This document shows positions 1 to 5,157 of a DNA stretch of 5,347 nucleotides, piece by piece. The notes below the pieces were generated by a model. That model saw only the letters and a list, made by a program, of their open reading frames with translations, was not told the origin of the DNA and ran no database searches. The position numbers and the translations under genes were made by a program. How positions within the stretch are numbered: position 1 is the stretch's first letter; each line of letters begins with the position of its first letter. Origin of the DNA: Nitriliruptoraceae bacterium (lineage in GTDB: Bacteria > Actinomycetota > Nitriliruptoria > Nitriliruptorales > Nitriliruptoraceae); assembly GCA_007125475.1 (NCBI GenBank), contig SLDB01000203.1, positions 1 to 5,347 of the forward strand, read 5' to 3'.

Positions 1-749
1 CCGCCCTCCTGGACGCGTTGGTGGAGCGCCGTGCCGCGCGCGAGCCGCTGCAACTGGTGCTCGGTCACACGGCGTTCCGGCTCCTTGAGCTGCGGTGCCG
101 TCGGGGCGTGTTCATCCCGCGGCCGGAGACCGAGGTCGTCGCGGGGCTCGCGATCGAGGCGGCCCGGTCGTCGTCGGCGCCGGTGGTGATCGAGCCGTGC
201 ACCGGGGCGGGGCCGATTCTGTGCAGCCTCGTCGCCGAGGTCCCGTCGGTCCGCGTCGTCGCCACCGACATCGAGCCGACGGCGGTTGCGCTGGCCGGCG
301 AGAACCTGGAACGCCTCGTCGCCGGCCGGGCCGGTGTGGCCGGTCCGGCACCCGGCGCCGTCGGTGAGGTCCACCACGGGCGCGGGTTCACCGGGGTCGA
401 TCCGCACCTTCACGGAGTCGTCGACGTCGTGGTCTCCAACCCGCCCTACCTCCCGGCCTCCGACGCCGTGACGTGGGCGCCGGAGGTGGCGGCCTACGAC
501 CCCCGCCAGGCGCTGATCGGCGGTGACCGTGGGCACGAGGTCGTCGTGGAGCTGTTGTCGGAGGCATCGCGGTGGTTGCGGCCCGGCGGGGCCGTGGTGT
601 TCGAGATCGACGGGCGTTCGCGGCCGGCGGTGATCGCCGCGGCCGCCACGGCGGGGTTCGTCGACGTGCAGGTGCACCGCGACCTCACCGGAGCGGTCCG
701 GGCCGTGCGTGCCCGCCTGCCTGCCGGGGGGATGGCGACACCGTCGTAG
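1..749 (+). CDS. prmC: Peptide chain release factor N5-glutamine methyltransferase PrmC (HemK), 5'-truncated
   Basis: This gene is cut by the left window edge; the frame is open from base 3 and ends at TAG 747-749, so about 248 residues are visible. PrmC is a cytosolic enzyme that uses S-adenosylmethionine to methylate the glutamine of the GGQ loop in release factors RF1 and RF2. Numbering from the TTG at 18, the visible parts are: the end of the N-terminal substrate domain (REPLQLVLGHTAF, 8-20), the family hallmark VFIPRPETE (31-39), a SAM-binding loop EPCTGAGP (59-66), an acidic strand end ATDIEP (82-87), the catalytic NPPY (141-144), and the downstream EVAAYDPRQALIGGDRG region (156-172). 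The TTG at 18 is not a true start, because conserved sequence continues upstream. The SAM loop and the EIDGRSRP segment (197-204, usually EIG..Q) differ from the textbook enzyme, and a loop before NPPY looks longer than in E. coli. prfA probably lies just upstream, outside the window. The family call is firm. Confidence 0.95.
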   Translation, partial: ALLDALVERRAAREPLQLVLGHTAFRLLELRCRRGVFIPRPETEVVAGLAIEAARSSSAPVVIEPCTGAGPILCSLVAEVPSVRVVATDIEPTAVALAGENLERLVAGRAGVAGPAPGAVGEVHHGRGFTGVDPHLHGVVDVVVSNPPYLPASDAVTWAPEVAAYDPRQALIGGDRGHEVVVELLSEASRWLRPGGAVVFEIDGRSRPAVIAAAATAGFVDVQVHRDLTGAVRAVRARLPAGGMATPS

Positions 750-752
750 GAT
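747..752 (+). promoter_or_regulatory. Candidate -10 box TAGGAT upstream of tsaC
   Basis: TAGGAT fits the actinobacterial housekeeping -10 pattern TANNNT and overlaps the prmC stop codon. I see no matching -35 hexamer 16-18 bases upstream; that stretch is mostly G. A start near 759 would give tsaC a leader of about 118 bases. This is weak evidence, and tsaC may simply be read through from prmC. Confidence 0.25.
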
Positions 753-777
753 CACCCCGACCGCGGTGGCGCACGCC

Positions 778-840
778 GTCGGTGCCGCGCGCCGACCGGA
801 ACCGTCGGAGGGTCCGGCGGGTGGGGCCGCTCGAGGCGGC
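778..840 (+). other. Structured prmC-tsaC spacer with successive hairpins
   Basis: Three inverted repeats can be read by eye in the 127-base gap between prmC and tsaC. The first is GTCGGTGC at 778-785 with GCGCCGAC at 789-796 (8 pairs, one of them G-U, loop of 3). The second is CCGGA at 796-800 with TCCGG at 813-817. The third is GCCGC at 826-830 with GCGGC at 836-840. The first and second share base 796. No T-tract follows any of them, so a classical intrinsic terminator is not supported. The rest of the gap (750-777 and 841-876) holds only the tsaC ribosome binding site. In DNA this GC-rich, some pairing is expected by chance. Confidence 0.35.
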
Positions 841-876
841 ACGATCATCACCGACACGACGAGGCGGGGAGCGCAG

Positions 877-1578
877 ATGGCGGAGATCCTGGACGCCACT
901 GGTGACGGGCGTGCCGACGCGATCGGTCGGGCGGCCCATGCGCTGCGGGCCGGCCGGGTGGTCGTGATCCCCACCGACACCGTGTACGGCGTGGCGGCGG
1001 ACGCGTTCAACCCGGCGGGGACGGGCCGGATCTTCACCGTCAAGCGACGGGACCGCGCCCTGCCGCTCCCGGTGTTCGTGCGCTCCCCGAAGCAGTTGCC
1101 GGGGTTGACGCCGCACGTACCCGAGGCGGCCGAACGGCTGATGGCCGCGTTCTGGCCCGGTCCGCTCACCCTCGTGCTGCCCACCGAGGTCGGGCTGCGG
1201 TGGGACCTCGGCGACAACGACGCCACCGTCGCGGTGCGGATGCCCCTCGACGACGTCGCGCTCGAGGTGGTCCGCGCGGTCGGGCCGTTGGCGGTGACGT
1301 CGGCGAACCGCTCGGGCGAGCCCCCGGCGGAGACCGCCGACGCCGCCGCGGACGCCCTCGGCGACGACGTCGACGTCGTCCTCGACGACGGGCCGCGCCG
1401 CGACCTCGCCCCGTCGACGATCGTCGACCTCACCCGGGCGGCGCCGGTGGTGCTCCGCGTCGGCGACATCGACGACGGCCTCGTGATCGCGGTGGCGAAC
1501 GGCACGCTCGATCCCCTCGAGGCGGCCGCGCAGTTCGGAGCCGGGTCCGGTGACGGCGACGCCCCCGGGGAGGCGTGA
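877..1578 (+). CDS. tsaC: Threonylcarbamoyl-AMP synthase, TsaC/Sua5/YrdC family (L-threonylcarbamoyladenylate synthase)
   Basis: The protein has 233 residues. This family makes threonylcarbamoyl-AMP from threonine, bicarbonate and ATP; the moiety is then transferred to A37 of ANN-reading tRNAs to form t6A. Visible motifs are PTDTVYGVA (32-40), the basic KRR (56-58) followed by PLPVFV (63-68), SANRSGE (142-148) and PSTIVD (179-184), in the right order for a YrdC-like domain. The length matches the single-domain TsaC form; the extra C-terminal Sua5 domain is absent, and the tail after about residue 205 is low in complexity. I chose ATG 877 because GGGGA (866-870) sits six bases before it and the conserved domain begins soon after; in-frame codons back to 709 lie inside prmC. 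Adjacency to prmC is the usual actinobacterial arrangement. Gene symbols vary (tsaC, sua5, ywlC); the function is inferred from family. Confidence 0.93.
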   Translation: MAEILDATGDGRADAIGRAAHALRAGRVVVIPTDTVYGVAADAFNPAGTGRIFTVKRRDRALPLPVFVRSPKQLPGLTPHVPEAAERLMAAFWPGPLTLVLPTEVGLRWDLGDNDATVAVRMPLDDVALEVVRAVGPLAVTSANRSGEPPAETADAAADALGDDVDVVLDDGPRRDLAPSTIVDLTRAAPVVLRVGDIDDGLVIAVANGTLDPLEAAAQFGAGSGDGDAPGEA

Positions 1579-1581
1579 CGG

Positions 1582-1587
1582 TAGGCT
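1582..1587 (+). promoter_or_regulatory. Candidate -10 box TAGGCT upstream of glyA
   Basis: TAGGCT lies four bases after the tsaC stop and fits TANNNT. No convincing -35 hexamer lies 16-18 bases upstream. A start near 1594 would place the hairpin at 1598-1631 at the very front of the glyA leader. The support is pattern only. Confidence 0.3.
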
Positions 1588-1597
1588 CTCCTGTCGC

Positions 1598-1631
1598 CGG
1601 TGTCGTGGGAACCGCCCTCACGGGGACACCG
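1598..1631 (+). other. Hairpin in the glyA leader
   Basis: CGGTGTC at 1598-1604 pairs perfectly with GACACCG at 1625-1631. Inside it, GTGGG (1605-1609) can pair with CTCAC (1617-1621) with one G-U pair, leaving a GGG bulge at 1622-1624. No T-run follows, so a terminator of tsaC is unlikely unless it is of the U-less kind. Further into the same gap, GACGTC occurs twice (1643-1648 and 1653-1658), ten bases apart. I do not recognise a glycine, tetrahydrofolate or SAM riboswitch here. Confidence 0.4.
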
Positions 1632-1720
1632 ACGCCGAGGCCGACGTCGCTGGACGTCCGCGCAGGGGGCGGGTGGCGAGCCCGCGCGTCGCCGTACGAG
1701 CCGACCGACTGGAGAGGCGT

Positions 1721-2995
1721 GTGACCACGTTCTGGGGCCCCGACTTCGACGAGTTGCGCGCCACCGACCCCGTGGTGGCCGAGGCGCTCCTCGGGGAGCT
1801 CGAACGCCAGCGCGGCAAGCTGCAGCTCATCGCCAGCGAGAACTTCGCGTCCCCGGCCGTCCTGGCGGCCCAGGCGTCGGTGTTGAACAACAAGTACGCC
1901 GAGGGCTACCCGGGGAAGCGGTACTACGGGGGCTGCGAGGAGTTCGTCGACCCCCTCGAACAGCTCGCGATCGACCGGGCCAAGGAGCTGTTCGGGGCGG
2001 CGCACGCCAACGTGCAACCGCACTCCGGGGCGAGCGCCAACATCGCCGCCTATTTCGCCACCGTGAAGCCGGGGGAGAAGGTGCTGGCGATGTCGCTCCC
2101 GCACGGCGGCCACCTCACCCACGGCCTGTCGGTGAACTTCTCCGGGAAGTGGTTCGACGTCGTGCACTACGGCCTGGACGAGGACACCGAGGTCATCGAC
2201 ATGGACCAGGTGCGCGCCCTCGCCCTCGAGCACCGTCCCAAGCTGATCATCGCCGGTTGGTCGGCGTACGCCCGTCACCTCGACTTCGCCGCGTTCCGTG
2301 CGATCGCCGACGAGGTCGGGGCCGTGTTGCTCTGCGACGCCGCCCACTTCATCGGGCTCGTCGCCGGCGGCGTCCACCCCTCCCCGGTGCCGTGGTGTGA
2401 CATCGTCACCTTCACCACGCACAAGACCCTGCGTGGCCCCCGCAGCGCGATCATCCTCACCAACGAACAGTGGGCCTCACCGATCGACAAGGCGGTGTTC
2501 CCCGGGTTGCAGGGTGGTCCGCTCGAGCACGTGATCGCGGCGAAGGCCGTCGCGCTCAAGGAGGCGATGGCCCCGCAGTTCCGGACCTATGCCCAGCGCA
2601 TCCTCGACGACATACGTGCGTTGGCCGACGGGTTGACCGAGCGGGGCTACCGCATCATCTCCGGCGGCACCGATACCCACCTGTTCCTCGCCGACGTGAC
2701 CCCGCGGGGGCTCACCGGCGCCGACGCCGAGTCCCGCTGCGACGAGGCGGGGATCGTGCTGAACAAGAACGCGATCCCGTTCGACCGGCACCCGCCCGCG
2801 GTGGGGTCGGGGATCCGGGTCGGGGCCGCGTGCGTCGCGACCCAGGGGATGGGCCCCGACGAGCTGCGGCACGTCGCCGACCTCGTCGACACCGCCCTGA
2901 CCGGCACGGCCACCGATCGCGAACGGGTCCGGGGCGAGGTCACCGACCTGGTGCGCCGGTTCCCCGCATACCCCCGCGCCGGGGCGGTCGCGTGA
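1721..2995 (+). CDS. glyA: Serine hydroxymethyltransferase
   Basis: The protein has 424 residues, close to the usual bacterial length. The enzyme is PLP-dependent and interconverts serine plus tetrahydrofolate with glycine plus methylene-tetrahydrofolate; it is the main source of one-carbon units. Visible signatures are LIASENF (36-42), NKYAEGYPGKRYYGG (57-71), HSGASAN (101-107), HGGHLTHG (128-135), the DAAH pair D206/H209, the Schiff-base lysine K235 in TTHKTLRGPR, GLQGGPLEH (262-270), and the carboxylate-binding arginine R366 in GSGIRVG. I chose GTG 1721 because GGAG at 1711-1714 precedes it by six bases and the family N-terminus starts here; the open frame to 1550 overlaps tsaC and has no homology-like content. 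Odd points are RGPRSA where bacteria usually have GPRGG, SGASAN where a Gln is common, and AACVAT after R366. All key catalytic residues are present, so activity is expected. wecA follows after one base. Confidence 0.96.
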   Translation: MTTFWGPDFDELRATDPVVAEALLGELERQRGKLQLIASENFASPAVLAAQASVLNNKYAEGYPGKRYYGGCEEFVDPLEQLAIDRAKELFGAAHANVQPHSGASANIAAYFATVKPGEKVLAMSLPHGGHLTHGLSVNFSGKWFDVVHYGLDEDTEVIDMDQVRALALEHRPKLIIAGWSAYARHLDFAAFRAIADEVGAVLLCDAAHFIGLVAGGVHPSPVPWCDIVTFTTHKTLRGPRSAIILTNEQWASPIDKAVFPGLQGGPLEHVIAAKAVALKEAMAPQFRTYAQRILDDIRALADGLTERGYRIISGGTDTHLFLADVTPRGLTGADAESRCDEAGIVLNKNAIPFDRHPPAVGSGIRVGAACVATQGMGPDELRHVADLVDTALTGTATDRERVRGEVTDLVRRFPAYPRAGAVA

Positions 2996-2996
2996 C

Positions 2997-4151
2997 GTGA
3001 TCGGCCATCTGGCGGTCGGGATCACCGCGGCGGTCGTCACCGCCGGCAGCGCCCCGTTCGTCGCGCGGCTGTCACGCCGTATCGGCGCCCTCGAATCTCC
3101 CCCGGACGGTCCTCGGGATGCGGTGCCCACGATGGGTGGGCTGGCGATGTTCCTCGGGGTGCTGGCCGCGTTCGCCCTGGCGTGGGTCCTGCCCGTGTTC
3201 GACCCGCTGTTCACCACCACCTCGGAGCCGTTGGCGCTGTTGGTCGGGGTGGTCGCGATCACCGTCCTGGGCGTGATCGACGACGTCTTCGGCCTGCCGC
3301 CGACGACGAAGCTCGCCGGTCAGATCGTCGCCTGCCTCGGCGTGGCGCTGCTGGGGATCCATCTTGTGCACTTCTGGGTGCCGGGGCTCGAGGTGATCGT
3401 GCTCAGCCGGGACCTGGCCCTGCCACTGACGATCCTGGCCCTGGTCGCGATGGTGAACGCCGTGAACCTCATCGACGGCCTCGATGGGCTGGCCGCCGGG
3501 ATCGCCGCGATCGCCGCGATCGCGTTCTCGGCGTTCGCGGTCGCCAGCCGCCCCGCCGGGCTGGTGGAGTCGGTCCCGACGTCGGCGACGCTGCTGGCGG
3601 CGATCGTGGCCGGGGTGGCGATCGGGTTCCTGATCCTGAACTGGCACCCGGCGTCGCTGTTCATGGGGGACACCGGCTCGATGCTGCTGGGCCTGCTCCT
3701 GGGTGCCGCCGGTGTGGCGTACGTCGGGCGCACCACGGCGCCGTCGAACGCCGACTTCTACGGCGCGATCCCGTTGCTCATCCCCGTCCTCGTCCTCGCC
3801 GTACCGTTCCTGGACTCCGGGTTCGCGGTCGTGCGCCGGATGGTGTCGAAGCGACCGGTCACCGTCGGTGATCACGGCCACGTCCACCACCTGCTGCTGC
3901 GGGCCGGTTTCTCCCACGTCGGCGCCGTCCTCGTGCTGTACTACTGGTCGGCGGTCCTGGCCTTCGCCTCGGTCGGCCCCGCGTTCGTCTCGGTGGGGGT
4001 CCTCGTCCCGTGGCTCGTGGTGGCCGTTGTCGTCGGTGCGCTGATCAGCGTGCTGGGAGTCCGACCGGCACGTGGGAGGAGGCGTGAAACGGCCGCGTCG
4101 ACGACCGGTACGCGCCCTGACCGACACAGGGTCGCCGACTCCTCGGCGTGA
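2997..4151 (+). CDS. wecA: WecA/TagO/MraY-type polyprenyl-phosphate N-acetylhexosamine-1-phosphate transferase
   Basis: The protein has 384 residues and is a multi-pass membrane enzyme. The family transfers a sugar-1-phosphate (commonly GlcNAc-1-P from UDP-GlcNAc) to undecaprenyl or decaprenyl phosphate, starting lipid-linked glycan assembly; in mycobacteria the orthologue begins the arabinogalactan linker. Visible motifs are PTMGG (44-48), the metal-binding DD in GVIDDVFGL (92-100), NAVNLIDGLDGLAAG (154-168), NWHPASLFMGDTGSMLLG (215-232) and the HxHH cluster in GHVHHLL (294-300). About ten hydrophobic segments run from residue 5 to 355, and a basic, polar tail (356-384) follows. GTG 2997 is one base after the glyA stop; GGGGCGG at 2981-2987 is a possible ribosome binding site nine bases upstream, so coupling with glyA is likely. 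The place just before the atp operon matches other actinobacteria. Sugar specificity cannot be read from the sequence, so TagO or another GT4 member remains possible. Confidence 0.9.
   Translation: MIGHLAVGITAAVVTAGSAPFVARLSRRIGALESPPDGPRDAVPTMGGLAMFLGVLAAFALAWVLPVFDPLFTTTSEPLALLVGVVAITVLGVIDDVFGLPPTTKLAGQIVACLGVALLGIHLVHFWVPGLEVIVLSRDLALPLTILALVAMVNAVNLIDGLDGLAAGIAAIAAIAFSAFAVASRPAGLVESVPTSATLLAAIVAGVAIGFLILNWHPASLFMGDTGSMLLGLLLGAAGVAYVGRTTAPSNADFYGAIPLLIPVLVLAVPFLDSGFAVVRRMVSKRPVTVGDHGHVHHLLLRAGFSHVGAVLVLYYWSAVLAFASVGPAFVSVGVLVPWLVVAVVVGALISVLGVRPARGRRRETAASTTGTRPDRHRVADSSA
3501..3524 (+). repeat. Short 9-base tandem repeat inside wecA
   Basis: ATCGCCGCG occurs at 3501-3509 and 3510-3518, followed by a partial copy ATCGCG (3519-3524). 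It encodes Ile-Ala-Ala repeats in a membrane helix (residues 169-176). The copies create two GCGATCGC palindromes (3507-3514 and 3516-3523). It is most likely a result of alanine- and isoleucine-rich coding in a GC-rich genome. Confidence 0.6.
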
Positions 4152-4177
4152 GCAGGGCCCGGCTGGTCCGTGCGCCT

Positions 4178-4206
4178 TTGGCGCCCCACGGGGGGGCTGC
4201 TAGCGT
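4178..4206 (+). promoter_or_regulatory. Predicted housekeeping promoter of the atp operon
   Basis: TTGGCG (4178-4183) and TAGCGT (4201-4206) are separated by 17 bases and match the primary-sigma pattern TTGNNN / TANNNT. This is the best promoter candidate in the window, and it sits in the longest gap, just before the ATP synthase genes. Transcription would start near 4213, giving a leader of about 120 bases. The spacer holds a run of seven G (4190-4196). Two small inverted repeats overlap the site: GCGCC/GGCGC (4172-4184) and GCCCC/GGGGC (4183-4197). Confidence 0.55.
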
Positions 4207-4217
4207 GTCGCGCGCTG

Positions 4218-4244
4218 CGCACCGCGGGGGGCTTCCCCGGTGCG
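4218..4244 (+). other. Strong hairpin in the atp operon leader
   Basis: CGCACCG at 4218-4224 pairs with CGGTGCG at 4238-4244 (seven perfect pairs). After a bulged C4225, GGG (4226-4228) pairs with CCC (4235-4237), closing a six-base loop. If transcription starts near 4213, this stem lies at the 5' end of the atp mRNA, where it could protect the RNA or modulate expression. No T-tract follows, so it is not a standard terminator for wecA. The remainder of the gap (4245-4324) shows nothing I can name. Confidence 0.45.
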
Positions 4245-4334
4245 GGCACGGGTTCCCCTCGTTCGCGCCACCGCGCGGTCCGGCCCGACGCCGGGATGTT
4301 CCGACGCCGTCCAAGCTGTGCCACAGGATCCCAC

Positions 4335-4658
4335 ATGCCGCTGAGCAACGAGGCTGCCGCTGCGGCGACGCCGTCGTCAGCACCGGTACGTCCGGCGGCG
4401 AGTGAGGCGATGTCGCTGCGGCAGGCCTGGTCGGGTCTCGACCAGGCCTCGGTGATGGGGACCGAGCTGATGGCGGCGATCCTGACCTGGACCGTGCTGG
4501 GGTGGCTCGCCGACGGGTGGTTGGGGACCGGTCCATGGCTGATGGTCGCCGGGGCGTTGCTGGGGAACGCCGCCGGGCTGTACCTGGTGTGGCTGCGCAG
4601 CGAGCGGATGAACCGCGAAGAACTGGCTGCGACGGATGGTGACGCCGGTGCGACCTGA
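4335..4658 (+). CDS. AtpZ/AtpI-like small membrane protein, F0F1 ATP synthase-associated
   Basis: The protein has 107 residues. A polar, alanine-rich N-terminus (1-35) is followed by two hydrophobic helices, about 43-60 (TELMAAILTWTVLGWLAD) and 67-87 (PWLMVAGALLGNAAGLYLVWL), joined by a short turn GWLGTGPW (61-68). The WLADGWLGTGPW element and the second glycine-rich helix match the AtpZ-like family (PF09527 type), small proteins encoded at the head of atp operons. In Bacillus, AtpZ with AtpI has been linked to ATP synthase assembly and to magnesium transport; the role here is inferred. I chose ATG 4335 because AGGAT (4325-4329) lies five bases upstream. The open frame extends to 4170, but that stretch is arginine-rich and crosses the predicted promoter and leader. 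ATG 4410 is a possible later start with a poorly spaced GAGG. The gene overlaps the next one by 23 bases. Confidence 0.75.
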   Translation: MPLSNEAAAAATPSSAPVRPAASEAMSLRQAWSGLDQASVMGTELMAAILTWTVLGWLADGWLGTGPWLMVAGALLGNAAGLYLVWLRSERMNREELAATDGDAGAT

Positions 4659-5157
4659 CGCCGCCGTGGCGCACGACGACGCCGCACCCTCCGCCGAGGA
4701 CCGGGACGACCCCGGTGACCAGCGGCGCCTCGCGGTCGGGGCCGCCCGGGTCCTGACGCTGTTGGCGCCTCCGACGGTGGGTGTGGCCGCGGCCGTGGCC
4801 GGCTGGCCCGGCGCCATCGGTGCGCTGGTGGGGCTCGGCTTCGTCCTCGTCCTGTTCGGGGCGTCGGCGTTGCTGCTGTCGTGGGTCTCGGCCCGCGCCC
4901 TGGCCGCCTCCGGGGTGATGATCCTCGTCGTCGGTTCGGTGGTGCGGCTCGCGCTGTACTTCGTGGTGCTCCTCGGGCTGAGCCGTGTCGACTGGGTCCA
5001 CGGTCGTAGCCTCGGCGCCGCCACCGCCCTGGCCATCGCCGTCACGCTTGCCTACGAGCTGCGCCTGCTGTCGCGGATGCAGCGCCTGTTCTGGGTCGAT
5101 GCCGGGGCCGGTCGGCCCACGGCGACCGCCAACGACACACGGAGCCAACCGCTGTGA
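4636..5157 (+). CDS. atpI: ATP synthase protein I (AtpI-like) membrane protein
   Basis: The protein has up to 173 residues. An acidic, polar N-terminus (1-33) precedes four hydrophobic stretches at about 35-55, 58-83, 92-116 and 126-144, then a basic, polar tail. A charged residue within the third helix (R104 in GSVVRLALYF), the four-helix layout and the position directly before atpB are typical of the AtpI family, which helps assemble or stabilise the c-ring of F0. The sequence is poorly conserved across this family, so the call rests partly on context. The start is uncertain: ATG 4636, GTG 4639 and GTG 4648 are all in frame, and none has a strong ribosome binding site (GGATGG at 4634-4639 would best serve GTG 4648). 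Every option overlaps the AtpZ-like gene, which implies coupled translation. Its stop overlaps the atpB start. Confidence 0.8.
   Translation: MVTPVRPDAAVAHDDAAPSAEDRDDPGDQRRLAVGAARVLTLLAPPTVGVAAAVAGWPGAIGALVGLGFVLVLFGASALLLSWVSARALAASGVMILVVGSVVRLALYFVVLLGLSRVDWVHGRSLGAATALAIAVTLAYELRLLSRMQRLFWVDAGAGRPTATANDTRSQPL

Noticed and set aside
1367..1384. Perfect 18-base palindrome made of GAC/GTC units in tsaC
   Set aside because: It is explained by Asp-Asp-Val-Asp-Val-Val codons in GC-rich coding sequence; GAC and GTC are reverse complements, so such palindromes arise readily.
1430..2422. Minus-strand open frame (330 residues) opposite tsaC and glyA
   Set aside because: It overlaps two well-supported genes and has shadow-type composition; it runs through the glyA catalytic region in antisense.
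3072..4127. Long minus-strand open frame (351 residues) opposite wecA
   Set aside because: The product is packed with Arg, Asp, Gln and His and has no recognisable domain. It is the expected shadow of a GC-rich membrane protein gene with clear motifs on the plus strand.
4190..4252. Possible G-quadruplex from several G runs
   Set aside because: The first two runs are about 30 bases apart, too far for a canonical four-run structure.
4245..4270. tRNA-like GGTTC stretch in the wecA-atp gap
   Set aside because: There is no acceptor stem, D arm or anticodon arm at the right spacing.
4170..4334. N-terminal extension of the AtpZ-like frame
   Set aside because: The extension is Arg/Gly/Ser-rich without conserved sequence, overlaps the predicted promoter and leader hairpin, and ATG 4335 has a well-placed AGGAT.
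4045..5148. Long minus-strand open frame (367 residues) opposite the AtpZ/AtpI genes
   Set aside because: It has low-complexity Arg/Pro/Gly content, crosses two real genes and the predicted promoter, and shows no domain signature.
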